DNA from: Emcibacter sp.
GTDB taxonomy: Bacteria > Pseudomonadota > Alphaproteobacteria > Sphingomonadales > Emcibacteraceae
DNA: 64,000 bases
Assembly (NCBI GenBank): GCA_021647465.1
Contig: JAKIUQ010000001.1
Coordinates: forward strand, 186,001-250,000
Direction of reading: 5' to 3'
Made by a program: the position numbers and the translations under genes. Under the pieces are notes generated by a model, which worked only from the letters and a program-made list of their open reading frames with translations, was not told the origin of the DNA and did no database searches. Shown piece by piece: positions 9,267 through 18,241 of the stretch (positions are counted from its first letter, which is position 1; the number at the start of each line of letters is the position of its first letter).

Positions 9267-10391
9267 TTAACAAAAAGCTACCCTATTTCCGGGATAACGA
9301 ATGATTTCCCCCGCCAGTTCCAGTTCGAGCAGGACCGATTGCACTTCTGCAGGGCTTAATTCAGTTAATCGTATAAGGTCATCTATCGGCACAGGCGTAT
9401 GAGATAGTTTGTCTCGAATGGTGCCCCTTATGCTGCTTTGCATATCGGTATCGTCAAGATTTTGAGGGTGAGTAGAATTTTCAAAAAAATCATATTGCGG
9501 TTCGGATATTCTTTGGTCATCCATCAGCCGCAAAACGTCGAGTATATTTTCTGAATCCTCCACCAATATCGCGCCTTGCCGGATTAAATCATTCGGGCCC
9601 TTTGCGCGGGGGTCCAAAGGCGATCCGGGCACCGCAAAAACTTCGCGGCCCTGTTCAAGGGCAAGCCTCGCGGTAATTAAAGAGCCGGATTTATAGGTTG
9701 CCTCAACAACGAGAAGCCCCTTGGCAAGTCCGGAAATAATTCGGTTCCTTCGGGGGAAATGCCGCGCCTGAGGCTGGGTTCCAAGTGGCATTTCAGACAG
9801 AATCAGGCCGGTACTGACAATAGCTTTATAAAGTTTGGCATTTTCGCGGGGATATATTACGTCTGCTCCGCCGGCCAATACGGCAATAGTCCCCGTTTCC
9901 AGCGCGCCGTAATGGACGGCTGTATCAATGCCGCGCGCAAGGCCGGATGAAATAACGTAACCCGCTTGACCTATGTCCCGCGCCAGGCTGGTTGCAAGAC
10001 GCGTTCCCACAGCAGAACAATTTCTTGCGCCAACAATGGCAAAATTTTTACTTTCCAGCAGGTGAGGATGGCCGAATGCCATAAGGACAGGCGGGGCATC
10101 CTCTGTCGCCATCAGGCTTTCCGGATAATATTGATCACCATAAATGATCAAATGGCCGCCCTGATCCATTAGGCAATCTATTTCTCTGATAATGCCGTTT
10201 TTTTTAGCCGCGACCAAAGGTTTTTTTCGCCCGCCGCTTCGGGCCAATGCCGGGAGTGCCTCAAGCGCCGTTATGGCCGTATTATATCTGGACAATAAAT
10301 GCCGAAACGTCACGGGCCCGACATTTTCTGTCCTGATCAATTGAAGCCGAGCGATCTTTTCTTCCTGGCTTAAGTCTTTTTTTCGTGACAT
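9267..10391 (-). CDS. dprA: DNA-processing protein DprA
   Basis: DprA (Smf) loads RecA on incoming single-stranded DNA during natural transformation, and is also kept in many species not known to be competent. The protein has an N-terminal helical region, then the Rossmann-like domain with GARNCSAVGT, the SGLARGIDTAVH segment and VVEATYKSGSLITARLALEQGREVFAVPG, then a small C-terminal winged helix (DDLIRLTELSPAEVQSVLLELEL). I take the ATG at 10391 (MSRKKDLS). A TTG six codons upstream, at 10409, extends the frame but has no better ribosome site. It sits between plsY and topA, as in many alphaproteobacteria. Confidence 0.95.
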   Translation of the reverse strand: MSRKKDLSQEEKIARLQLIRTENVGPVTFRHLLSRYNTAITALEALPALARSGGRKKPLVAAKKNGIIREIDCLMDQGGHLIIYGDQYYPESLMATEDAPPVLMAFGHPHLLESKNFAIVGARNCSAVGTRLATSLARDIGQAGYVISSGLARGIDTAVHYGALETGTIAVLAGGADVIYPRENAKLYKAIVSTGLILSEMPLGTQPQARHFPRRNRIISGLAKGLLVVEATYKSGSLITARLALEQGREVFAVPGSPLDPRAKGPNDLIRQGAILVEDSENILDVLRLMDDQRISEPQYDFFENSTHPQNLDDTDMQSSIRGTIRDKLSHTPVPIDDLIRLTELSPAEVQSVLLELELAGEIIRYPGNRVAFC

Positions 10392-10421
10392 ATATGATTT
10401 CTGCCCCAATTTATATGATGA

Positions 10422-11039
10422 TTATTTCTTGCCTATCCTTGGTTCTGTGCCGGATAATATGCGCTTGATATTGTCTGCATGTCTTATGAAGATCATAATA
10501 CATAGTATGCCCGCAAAAATTGCAAGCCCTGAATCTCCCAGTATGAAATAACTTATCAAGGGAGAAAATGCCGAAGCAACGAGCGCTGAAAGAGAAGATA
10601 TGCGGAAAATCAATGTCATCCCGCCCCAGATCACACAACAGATAAGCCCAAGGGGCCAGTTGATGGCGAGCAGGGTACCCAAGAAGGTTGCCACGCCCTT
10701 TCCGCCTTTGAACTTAAGGAAAATAGGGTATAGATGGCCAAAAAAAGCCCCGCCGCCCGCAAAATACAATAGATCAGTTTCGTTGAAAATCAGATAGGCT
10801 ATTAACACGGCCAAGGCGCCTTTTGCCCCGTCCAAAAGTAATGTCGCAAGGGCAAGGGGTTTATTCCCGGTTCTGAGGACATTGGTGGCCCCTATGTTGC
10901 CCGAGCCAATTTTACGAAGGTCGCCCAGCCCCGCAAGCTGCGTTAATATTATACCAAAGGGAAGGGAGCCGAGTATATAACCGCCCATAAGACATATAAA
11001 AAAATAACTTAACGGGATATCATTGATTAAAAGGGACAT
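10422..11039 (-). CDS. plsY: Acyl-phosphate:glycerol-3-phosphate acyltransferase PlsY
   Basis: An inner-membrane enzyme of 205 residues that transfers an acyl group from acyl phosphate to glycerol-3-phosphate, the first step of phospholipid synthesis in the PlsX/PlsY route. It has about five hydrophobic segments. The three conserved cytoplasmic motifs are present: GSGNIGATNVLR, KFKGGKGVAT, and a late HADNIKRILSGTE. The start is one base from the stop of the upstream pyrC-like gene, so translation is coupled. The partner plsX is not in the window. Confidence 0.95.
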   Translation of the reverse strand: MSLLINDIPLSYFFICLMGGYILGSLPFGIILTQLAGLGDLRKIGSGNIGATNVLRTGNKPLALATLLLDGAKGALAVLIAYLIFNETDLLYFAGGGAFFGHLYPIFLKFKGGKGVATFLGTLLAINWPLGLICCVIWGGMTLIFRISSLSALVASAFSPLISYFILGDSGLAIFAGILCIMIFIRHADNIKRILSGTEPRIGKK

Positions 11040-11040
11040 G

Positions 11041-12318
11041 TTAAACCTCGAATATTATTTCTCCTGCCACAATGGTTTTAAGAATGCGGCCCTGTACCGG
11101 CCGGCCATCAAAGGGCGTGTTTTTGGTCAGGGACACCATTGTTTCGGGGTCTATTCTCTGGGGCGCATCAGGATCAAAAATACAGAAGTCCGCAGGATAG
11201 CCGACCTTTAATTGACCCGCTTTTAGCCCAATGATCTTTGCCGGATTGCTGGTCAATTTAGCCAGAAGATCAAGCAAAGACATAAAGCCGTTATGATAGA
11301 GCTCTAACGCGACAGGCAACATGGTTTCAAGGCCGACAACACCGGCTTCAGCCAGCTCATAGGGAACTCTTTTGCTTTCAGGGTCTTCGGGATCATGGCC
11401 GCTGACGATAACATCAATGGTGCCGTCCTTCAGGGCAGATACGACGGCAACCCTGTCTTCTTCCGAGCGCAGCGGCGGGGAAATTTTGGTGAATGTGCGA
11501 TATTCCTCGATGGCATATTCATTGAGCGCGAAATGCGCGATAGCAACGCCGGCCGTGACATTCATTTTGTTTTTCTTCGCGGCTTTCATGACCTCGATAC
11601 TATCCTGGCAGGTTATCTGCGCCGCGTGATACCGTGTGGATACAGATTTTAACAGACGGATATCCCGCTCCAGCATGATTGTTTCGGCGGCTGTAGGGAT
11701 GCCGGGAAGTCCAAGACGTGTGGCGAGCGCGCCGGCATTCATAACACCATTCTCGGATAATTCAGGGACGGCCAAATGCTGGATGATTAAGGCATCAAAC
11801 ATAGAGGCATATTTCAATACACGCGACATCAGGGCAGGGTTCGCAATACTCTTGTTGCCATCTGTAAAGGCTTTGACCCCGGCTTTGCTCATCAGGCCAA
11901 TCTCGGCCATTTCTTTTCCTTCGAGCTGTTTGGTAATAGCGGGAAAAGGGATGAAATTGACTTTGGCTTTTTTAGCACGGTTTTCCAGGAATTCCACACG
12001 GGCCATATCATCCATAATTTGATCGGTTACCGGCTGGACGCAAACTGTGGTGACGCCGCCCGCTGCGGCAGCATCGCCGGTATTTTCTATAGTGTCTTTA
12101 TAATCAGCCCCCGGAATACCTACAAAGACCCGCATGTCTATCAGGCCGGGGCAAAGGCATTTGCCGTGACAATCTATAATGTTGGCATTATTTGGGGCGG
12201 TAATTTCTTTGCCTAAATCTGCAATTTTTCCCTTGTGGGCCATGATCTGCCCAATCATATCCAATCCCGATTCTGGGTCCAGAAGACGGGCATTCTTATA
12301 AAGGGTGTAGGCGCTCAT
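11041..12318 (-). CDS. Dihydroorotase homologue, probably non-catalytic (PyrC-like)
   Basis: An amidohydrolase-fold protein of 425 residues related to class I dihydroorotase. Its start overlaps the pyrB stop by 4 bases. Annotation pipelines would name it pyrC, but the metal site is eroded. The HxH pair expected after GLIDM is R63 and F65 (DMRVF). The histidine of the usual HVST segment is glutamine (HAAQIT). The first histidine of the PHH segment is alanine (IAHF). The aspartate of the usual TDHAP is glycine (SGHDP). This matches the pseudo-dihydroorotases known from Pseudomonas and other proteobacteria, which serve as a structural partner of aspartate transcarbamoylase. A catalytic dihydroorotase should then be encoded elsewhere. 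Confidence 0.85.
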   Translation of the reverse strand: MSAYTLYKNARLLDPESGLDMIGQIMAHKGKIADLGKEITAPNNANIIDCHGKCLCPGLIDMRVFVGIPGADYKDTIENTGDAAAAGGVTTVCVQPVTDQIMDDMARVEFLENRAKKAKVNFIPFPAITKQLEGKEMAEIGLMSKAGVKAFTDGNKSIANPALMSRVLKYASMFDALIIQHLAVPELSENGVMNAGALATRLGLPGIPTAAETIMLERDIRLLKSVSTRYHAAQITCQDSIEVMKAAKKNKMNVTAGVAIAHFALNEYAIEEYRTFTKISPPLRSEEDRVAVVSALKDGTIDVIVSGHDPEDPESKRVPYELAEAGVVGLETMLPVALELYHNGFMSLLDLLAKLTSNPAKIIGLKAGQLKVGYPADFCIFDPDAPQRIDPETMVSLTKNTPFDGRPVQGRILKTIVAGEIIFEV

Positions 12319-13280
12319 TTTCCGGCCCCTCTTTTCTTTCTCGTGAGTATGTCAAGGCAGGCCATTCGGACGGCGACGCCCATTTCCACCTGTTCTTTAA
12401 TGGCGCTGCGGGTGAGATCATCGGCCACCTCGGCATCAATTTCCACGCCCCGGTTCATGGGGCCGGGATGCATGATCATGGCATCAGGCTTTGCAACGGA
12501 CAGCTTATTATAATCCAAACCATACAGCGTAAAATACTCGCTGATTGTCGGGAAATACCCGCCCTTCATACGTTCTGTCTGAAGGCGCAGCATCATAACA
12601 ACATCGCAGCCCTTAAGGCCTTCTTTCATATCATGGAAAACCTCTGCGCCGAGTTCCTTTAAATTTTCAGGCACAAGGGTCGCGGGGCCAATCACACGCA
12701 CGCGCGCGCCCATGATATTAAGTAAATGGATATTGGATCTTGCGACTCGGCTATGTAATATATCTCCGCAGATGGCAATCGTAAGCCGCGCTATCTTTCC
12801 TTTGCGCCGCCGAATGGTCAGGGCATCAAGAAGGGCCTGGGTTGGATGTTCGTGTTTGCCGTCGCCTGCGTTCAAAACAGCGCAGTTGACCTTTCGCGAC
12901 AAGAGCATCACGGCGCCCGAACTGCCGTGCCGAACCACCAGAAGATCCGGCTGCATGGCATTAAGCGTAGAGGCTGTATCCAGTAAGGTTTCGCCTTTTG
13001 TAATCGATGATCCGCTGCTGGACATATTAATCACATCTGCGCCAAGTCTTTTCCCGGCAAGCTCGAAAGACATGCGGGTTCTGGTTGAATTTTCAAAGAA
13101 GAGGTTTATCTGGGTTAAGCCCGTCAGAATATCGGTTTTTTTATTGGTTCTTCTATTCTGTTCGACATATTGATCCGCAAGATCAAGAATATGATTTATA
13201 TCCTGCTCTTTTAAACCTTCAATGCCAAGTAGATGTTGGTGGGGGAAGATGAAATCCGCCGTATTGTCGGCTTCTGACAT
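12315..13280 (-). CDS. pyrB: Aspartate carbamoyltransferase catalytic subunit
   Basis: The second step of pyrimidine synthesis, joining carbamoyl phosphate and aspartate. The 321-residue protein has the carbamoyl-phosphate motif ENSTRTRMSFELA near residue 60, the 80s loop with SSSGSSITKGETL, the HPTQALLDAL motif, and the late HPGPMNRGVEID segment that contacts aspartate. No regulatory subunit (pyrI) is seen nearby. Instead the pyrC-like gene overlaps its stop by 4 bases, the arrangement expected for the class of ATCase that needs a dihydroorotase-like partner to assemble. ruvX lies about 106 bases upstream on the same strand. Confidence 0.96.
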   Translation of the reverse strand: MSEADNTADFIFPHQHLLGIEGLKEQDINHILDLADQYVEQNRRTNKKTDILTGLTQINLFFENSTRTRMSFELAGKRLGADVINMSSSGSSITKGETLLDTASTLNAMQPDLLVVRHGSSGAVMLLSRKVNCAVLNAGDGKHEHPTQALLDALTIRRRKGKIARLTIAICGDILHSRVARSNIHLLNIMGARVRVIGPATLVPENLKELGAEVFHDMKEGLKGCDVVMMLRLQTERMKGGYFPTISEYFTLYGLDYNKLSVAKPDAMIMHPGPMNRGVEIDAEVADDLTRSAIKEQVEMGVAVRMACLDILTRKKRGAGK

Positions 13281-13386
13281 ATTTTCAGTCCTTAAAGCTT
13301 GTTACATTATCACTGAAAAGACATTTTATAGGAACAAACCCTCAGGGACGCAAGTCAATTTCCCTTATTCGTCCGCAGACATCAGG

Positions 13387-13851
13387 TCATTCTATATAAG
13401 AAAGCTTATCCAGAGCCCCTTGCAGGATATAGGCCGCCGCCAGTTTATCGACCAATTCTTTCCGGCGTTTGCGGCTGGCATCGACCTCCAGCAGCGTACG
13501 GGTGACGGCCATGGTCGAAAGCCGTTCATCCCAAAAGGCAATAGGGATGTCAATTTTTCCAGATATATTGACGGCAAATTGGCGGGTTGATTGACATCTG
13601 GGGCCCTCGGTACCATCCATATTAAGGGGAAATCCTAAAATCAGTCCCCCTACATCTTGTTCTGAAATAATTGTGATAAGCCGCTCTGCATCCTTGGTGA
13701 ATTTGGTGCGTTTGATGATTTCCATTGCTGTGGCAATATTGCGCAAGGTATCTGACAGGGCCACGCCGATGGTTTTACTGCCCAGATCAAGTCCAATCAG
13801 ACGTTGGCCGGCTTTCATATGATTTTGAATATTTTCTATTTCCACTAACAT
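13387..13851 (-). CDS. ruvX: RuvX/YqgF family pre-16S rRNA nuclease
   Basis: A small RNase H-like nuclease of 154 residues, known as YqgF or RuvX and linked to 16S rRNA 5'-end processing and, in older naming, to Holliday-junction resolution. The first acidic residue lies in GLDLGSKTIGVALSD (D22), followed by GGLILGFPLNMDGTEG and the FWDERLST segment; a late acidic residue lies near KLAAAYILQGAL. It heads the minus-strand run that leads into pyrB. Its promoter should lie in the gap before the TPP riboswitch, from which it is divergent. Confidence 0.93.
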   Translation of the reverse strand: MLVEIENIQNHMKAGQRLIGLDLGSKTIGVALSDTLRNIATAMEIIKRTKFTKDAERLITIISEQDVGGLILGFPLNMDGTEGPRCQSTRQFAVNISGKIDIPIAFWDERLSTMAVTRTLLEVDASRKRRKELVDKLAAAYILQGALDKLSYIE

Positions 13852-13952
13852 GGTCGGCGTTATATAGAAATGTCATGATAAAACCCATAAAAATCGATAT
13901 TTTAGAATTTCGCTCTTGAATTTTTGGCAAAAAAAGACGACCATACGGTTAA

Positions 13953-14060
13953 TTCCAAGGGGCGCTTTATATGAAGCTGAGATCTTACCGGTAATAACTG
14001 TTTATTACGAGTGGAGACCCTTTGAACCTGATCCGGGTTATTCTGGCGGAGGGATGGAAT
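13953..14060 (+). promoter_or_regulatory. TPP riboswitch (THI element)
   Basis: Conserved THI-box pieces occur in order: an AAGGGGCGC-type 5' arm, GCTGAGA (from 13976), ACCCTTTGAACCTGATCCGGGTTA (14018-14040, positions approximate) and the closing CTGGCGGAGGGA. Thiamine pyrophosphate binding should shut off the gene that follows, thiC, whose start is about 80 bases further on. The variable P3 region between the two halves is short (about 13985-14010). Expression-platform pairing was not worked out. Confidence 0.95.
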
Positions 14061-14139
14061 ATATCTCTATTTATATTTCCCCTTAATATCTCTCGTCGTA
14101 CATCCTGGTTTTTTAAACAAATTTAAGGATATTCACGTC

Positions 14140-15993
14140 ATGAACATTGAAATAAAGCCTGAAGATTTAAATAAAAAAATGAAGGTTAGCGCGGGCCCAT
14201 TGCCGGCATCCCGTAAAATATATGTGGCGGGTACGCTCGCGCCTGATATCAGAGTTCCCATGCGTGAAATTTCCCTGCATCCTTCGGCAAATGAAAAACC
14301 GGTGCGGGTTTATGATACGTCAGGGCCATATACTGATCCTGATGCCGTAATTGATATATATAAGGGCCTGCCGCGCATACGGGATCAATGGATCAGGGCG
14401 CGCGGCGATGTGGACGAATATGAAGGCCGCGAGATTAAATCCGAAGATAACGGCAATGCGTCCGGCAAGCATCTGGCAGAAGAATTCCCCATCAAACGCC
14501 GTCCCATAAAAGCCAAGGCGGGCCAGAATGTGACCCAGATGGCCTATGCGCGAAGAGGTATTATCACGCCTGAGATGGAATATATTGCCATTCGGGAAAA
14601 TATGGCCCGCGTGGAAGCCGGAGATGATTACCGCCGCGATGAATATGCCGAAAGCTTTGGCGCCAATATCCCCGATGAAATCACCCCCGAATTTGTCCGT
14701 AAGGAAATCGCAGAGGGAAGGGCGATCATTCCGGCCAATATTAATCACCCCGAAGCCGAGCCCATGATCATTGGCCGCAATTTTCTGGTTAAAATCAACG
14801 CCAATATCGGCAATAGCGCCGTGGCATCATCGGTGGGCGAAGAAGTCGAAAAAATGGTCTGGGCAACCCGTTGGGGGGCAGATAACGTGATGGATTTGTC
14901 CACGGGCCGAAATATTCATAATACCCGTGAATGGATTATACGTAATTCCGCGGTACCCATTGGCACCGTGCCAATTTATCAGGCTCTTGAAAAGGTGAAC
15001 GGCGTTGCAGAGGATCTTACGTGGGAAGTATTTCGCGATACCTTGATTGAACAGGCCGAGCAGGGGGTGGATTATTTTACCATCCATGCGGGTGTCTTGC
15101 TGCGCTATATTCCCATGACCGCAAAACGCGTCACGGGCATCGTCAGCCGCGGCGGGTCTATCATGGCGAAATGGTGTCTGTTTCATCATGAGGAAAGCTT
15201 TCTCTATACCCATTTTGAAGAAATCTGTGAAATTATGAAGGCCTATGATGTGGCCTTTTCCCTTGGGGATGGCTTGCGTCCGGGCTCCGTCGCCGATGCC
15301 AATGATGAGGCGCAGTTTGCCGAGCTTGAAACCTTGGGCGAGCTGACCAAAATTGCCTGGAAACATGATGTTCAGGTGATGATCGAAGGGCCGGGCCATG
15401 TGTCCATGAATAAAATTAAAGTCAATATGGATAAGCAATTAAAAGAATGTCATGAGGCGCCTTTCTATACCTTGGGCCCGCTCACCACGGATATCGCGCC
15501 GGGCTATGATCATATTACAAGCGGCATCGGGGCGGCCATGATTGGCTGGTTCGGCTGCGCCATGCTATGTTATGTGACTCCCAAGGAACATTTGGGTCTG
15601 CCGGACCGTGATGATGTGAAGGTTGGCGTGATCACCTATAAAATTGCCGCCCATGCCGCCGATCTGGCCAAAGGACATCCGGGGGCACAATTGCGTGATG
15701 ATGCCTTGTCACGGGCAAGATTTGATTTCAGATGGGAAGATCAGTTTAATCTGTCCCTTGACCCTGAAAAGGCGCGAGAATATCATGATCAGACCATGCC
15801 AAAAGAAGCCCATAAGGTCGCTCATTTCTGTTCCATGTGCGGCCCGAAATTCTGTTCCATGAAAATTTCCCAGGAAGTGCGCCAATTCGCCGACAACGGC
15901 ATGAAGGAAATGGCCGAAAAATTCAAAACATCCGGCAGTGAACTCTATCAAACCGTCGATGCCAATAAAACATCCAATGATGCGCTGGGGTAA
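14140..15993 (+). CDS. thiC: Phosphomethylpyrimidine synthase ThiC
   Basis: A radical-SAM enzyme that rearranges aminoimidazole ribotide to hydroxymethylpyrimidine phosphate, the pyrimidine half of thiamine. The protein has 617 residues, normal for proteobacterial ThiC. The unusual C-terminal cluster motif CxxCxxxxC is present as C564, C567 and C572 (FCSMCGPKFCS). The core has conserved segments MEYIAIRENM, GNSAVASSVGEEVEKM, TIHAGVLLRY and EGPGHVSMNKI. It is a single-gene unit here: a TPP riboswitch in front, an intrinsic terminator behind, and no other thi genes in the window. Confidence 0.98.
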   Translation: MNIEIKPEDLNKKMKVSAGPLPASRKIYVAGTLAPDIRVPMREISLHPSANEKPVRVYDTSGPYTDPDAVIDIYKGLPRIRDQWIRARGDVDEYEGREIKSEDNGNASGKHLAEEFPIKRRPIKAKAGQNVTQMAYARRGIITPEMEYIAIRENMARVEAGDDYRRDEYAESFGANIPDEITPEFVRKEIAEGRAIIPANINHPEAEPMIIGRNFLVKINANIGNSAVASSVGEEVEKMVWATRWGADNVMDLSTGRNIHNTREWIIRNSAVPIGTVPIYQALEKVNGVAEDLTWEVFRDTLIEQAEQGVDYFTIHAGVLLRYIPMTAKRVTGIVSRGGSIMAKWCLFHHEESFLYTHFEEICEIMKAYDVAFSLGDGLRPGSVADANDEAQFAELETLGELTKIAWKHDVQVMIEGPGHVSMNKIKVNMDKQLKECHEAPFYTLGPLTTDIAPGYDHITSGIGAAMIGWFGCAMLCYVTPKEHLGLPDRDDVKVGVITYKIAAHAADLAKGHPGAQLRDDALSRARFDFRWEDQFNLSLDPEKAREYHDQTMPKEAHKVAHFCSMCGPKFCSMKISQEVRQFADNGMKEMAEKFKTSGSELYQTVDANKTSNDALG

Positions 15994-16013
15994 AGCCGAA
16001 GTTATCCAATATT

Positions 16014-16039
16014 AAAGGCCCCATTTAGGGCCTTTTTTT
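16014..16039 (+). terminator. Intrinsic terminator of thiC
   Basis: The stem AAAGGCCC (16014-16021) pairs with GGGCCTTT (16028-16035) around a 6-base loop, followed by a continuous T-run to 16039. It begins about 20 bases after the thiC stop. Confidence 0.9.
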
Positions 16040-16050
16040 ACGAATCTTCT

Positions 16051-16076
16051 GTCATTCCTGCGCAGGCAGGAATGAC
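16051..16076. repeat. Short palindromic intergenic repeat
   Basis: GTCATTCCTGC (16051-16061) and GCAGGAATGAC (16066-16076) are exact reverse complements around GCAG. This resembles the GTCATTCCNGC-type dispersed palindromes common in alphaproteobacterial intergenic regions. I saw only one copy in the window. It lies directly after the thiC terminator. Confidence 0.75.
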
Positions 16077-16083
16077 GATGAAA

Positions 16084-16530
16084 TTATCTGAGTATATGAG
16101 TCACATAATTAATTAGAGAGATTGCTTTAAGCCCATTTACTTCTGTTCCATAATTCAATGATTCGCCATGAAGAACGGCATGTTTATTCATAGAATAGAC
16201 ATTTTGTGTGCTGTCTGGCAATTGATTTTCCTGCCTACCTTTTTTTGAGATGTGCAAAATATTTGATTAAAACATTATTGTTACTTGATCTTTTAATCTG
16301 GCAGGGAAATTTTCTAGAACTTTTAAGGCCTCAGGAGTAATAAGATGATTAGATATTTCTCTTAATTCTTCAAATTTTTTATTTAGTTTATTCATTCCTT
16401 CTGATAGTTCAGGTGAAATAATATTGTTTAACTTTTTTTTGAATTTTATTTAACTCCTTACTGCATATTTTAAATTTTTCATCCACGGTATTTTTCTTGA
16501 ATTATTTTTTAAATGAAGGACAGTTCTTTA
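16084..16530 (-). pseudogene. Decayed gene of unknown family
   Basis: The minus strand between thiC and fhs carries coding-like sequence interrupted by stops. Reading from about 16530, one frame gives NCPSFKK, a stop, then KKNTVDEKFKICSKELNKI. An A-run near 16433-16441 shifts the frame to NNIISPELSEGMNKLN and EELREISNHLITPEAL, which meets a stop near 16269-16271. The same frame goes on to MNKHAVLHGESLNYGTEVN and LKAISLINYVTHILR and stops at 16084. The KHAVLHG...YGTxxNxLKAISLxNYV pattern resembles the C-terminus of a group of uncharacterised bacterial proteins I remember, but I cannot name the family. At least two stops and one frameshift mark it as broken. Nothing else is seen in this 500-base gap. 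Confidence 0.6.
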
Positions 16531-16543
16531 CATTTTCCCCCCC

Positions 16544-18241
16544 CTAAAACAACCCCTGTATTAGTCCGTCTTCATCGACCTCTATATTATTGGCGGCGGG
16601 GGTGCGGGGAAGGCCGGGCATAGTCATGATGTCGCCGCAGACAACGAGCAGAAATTCAGCGCCGTTAGACAGGCGCACTTCGCGGATCGGCACCACATGA
16701 TCCTTTGGGTTGCCTTTCAGATTGGGATCAGTTGAGAAACTATATTGGGTTTTTGCCATGCAGACAGGGTAATGACCAACGCCTTGATTCTGAAATTGTT
16801 TGATCTGGTCACGGACTTTTTGATCCGCAACCACTTCGCTGGCCCCATAAATTTCACGGGCCACAGTTTGAATCTTTGTCCAGAGGGATATGTCATCATT
16901 ATAGAGCGTTCGAAAACTGCTTGCCTGTCCATCGACCATATCGACAATATGCAGCGCGAGTTCTGTGGTGCCATCGCCTCCGTCGGCCCAATGGGTGGCC
17001 TCGATAGCTTTCACGCCGAGCTTGGCACATTCATCAACGACACATTTGATTTCTGCGTCGGTATCCGTTGGAAAACGGTTTATAGCAACAACTTCCTTGA
17101 TGCCAAATTTGCGCAGATTTTCCACATGGCGTTTCAGGTTTTCCAAGCCTTTTTTAACCGCCGCAATATTTTCTAATCCCAGATTTTCTTTCCCAATACC
17201 GCCGTGCATCTTCAGCGCCCGAATAGTGGCCACCAGAACGGCGGCATCAGGCTTTAATCCGGCTTTGCGGCATTTAATATTAAAAAATTTCTCGGCGCCG
17301 AGGTCGGCACCAAATCCGGCCTCTGTGACAACATAATCGGCCATTTTAAGCGCGGCCTTGGTGGCAATCACCGTGTTGCAGCCATGGGCAATATTGGCAA
17401 AAGGCCCGCCGTGGATGAACGCAGGATTATGTTCAAGGGTCTGAACAATATTGGGCATCATGGCATCTTTGAGCAACGCCACCATCGGGCCATCGGCCAG
17501 AACGTCACTGGCATAAACTGGCTCGCGCCGGCGGGTAAAGCCGACCATAATTTTACCCAAGCGCCGCCGTAAATCGGCCATATCTGTTGCCAGACAGAAG
17601 CACGCCATGACTTCTGATGCCGGGGTGATGTCAAAGCCGCCTTCGCGAGGGTAACCATTGGCAACACCGCCTTGAGACGTGGTGATCTGACGCAGCGAGC
17701 GATCATTCATATCCAGAACCCTGCGCCAGGTAATGCGCCGCGTATCAAGCTCGGCGGCATTTTCCCAATAGACATGATTATCAATTAAGGCCGCCAGAAG
17801 GTTGTTCGCGGCGCTTATGGCATGAAAGTCACCAGTGAAATGAAGATTTATATCTTCCATGGGGATCACTTGGGCCTGCCCGCCGCCCGCCGCGCCGCCT
17901 TTCATACCAAAACAGGGGCCAAGAGACGGTTCACGAATGCAGATCATGGCTTTCTTGCCAATTTTGTTCAGGCCATCGCCAAGTCCGACCGTGGTGGTGG
18001 TCTTGCCTTCGCCCGCAGGTGTCGGCGTGATGGCCGTGACCAATATTAATTTACCGTCCGGCTTGCGCTTCAGGCTATCTATATAATCAAGTTTCACCTT
18101 TGCTTTATCATCGCCGTATCTGATGAGGGCAGAGGCGGGGATGTCAATCTTTTCTGCGATTTCTTCTATGGGCAGGGCTGGTGCCGCGCGCGCTATTTCA
18201 ATATCGCTAAGGTAAGGCTTAGATATCTTCTGGGATGCCAT
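16544..18241 (-). CDS. fhs: Formate-tetrahydrofolate ligase
   Basis: An ATP-dependent enzyme that charges tetrahydrofolate with formate to give 10-formyl-THF, feeding one-carbon metabolism. The 565-residue length is normal. The P-loop TPTPAGEGKTTTTVGLGDG lies near residue 75, followed by REPSLGPCFGMKGGAAGGG, VNGYPREGGFDITPASEVMA-like segments and LEHNPAFIHGGPFANIAHGCN. The C-terminus has GxIMTMPGLPRTPAANNIEVD-like sequence typical of the family. It stands alone, divergent from the flippase gene, with the decayed gene and palindrome downstream. Confidence 0.97.
   Translation of the reverse strand: MASQKISKPYLSDIEIARAAPALPIEEIAEKIDIPASALIRYGDDKAKVKLDYIDSLKRKPDGKLILVTAITPTPAGEGKTTTTVGLGDGLNKIGKKAMICIREPSLGPCFGMKGGAAGGGQAQVIPMEDINLHFTGDFHAISAANNLLAALIDNHVYWENAAELDTRRITWRRVLDMNDRSLRQITTSQGGVANGYPREGGFDITPASEVMACFCLATDMADLRRRLGKIMVGFTRRREPVYASDVLADGPMVALLKDAMMPNIVQTLEHNPAFIHGGPFANIAHGCNTVIATKAALKMADYVVTEAGFGADLGAEKFFNIKCRKAGLKPDAAVLVATIRALKMHGGIGKENLGLENIAAVKKGLENLKRHVENLRKFGIKEVVAINRFPTDTDAEIKCVVDECAKLGVKAIEATHWADGGDGTTELALHIVDMVDGQASSFRTLYNDDISLWTKIQTVAREIYGASEVVADQKVRDQIKQFQNQGVGHYPVCMAKTQYSFSTDPNLKGNPKDHVVPIREVRLSNGAEFLLVVCGDIMTMPGLPRTPAANNIEVDEDGLIQGLF

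Noticed and set aside
14827..15438. 203-residue minus-strand open frame inside thiC
   Set aside because: It is antisense to a well-conserved gene and has no recognisable domain; it follows from the codon bias of thiC.
16540..16548. Run of C at the fhs stop as a phase-variable tract
   Set aside because: It lies after the stop codon, outside any promoter spacing I can define, so slippage would have no clear effect.
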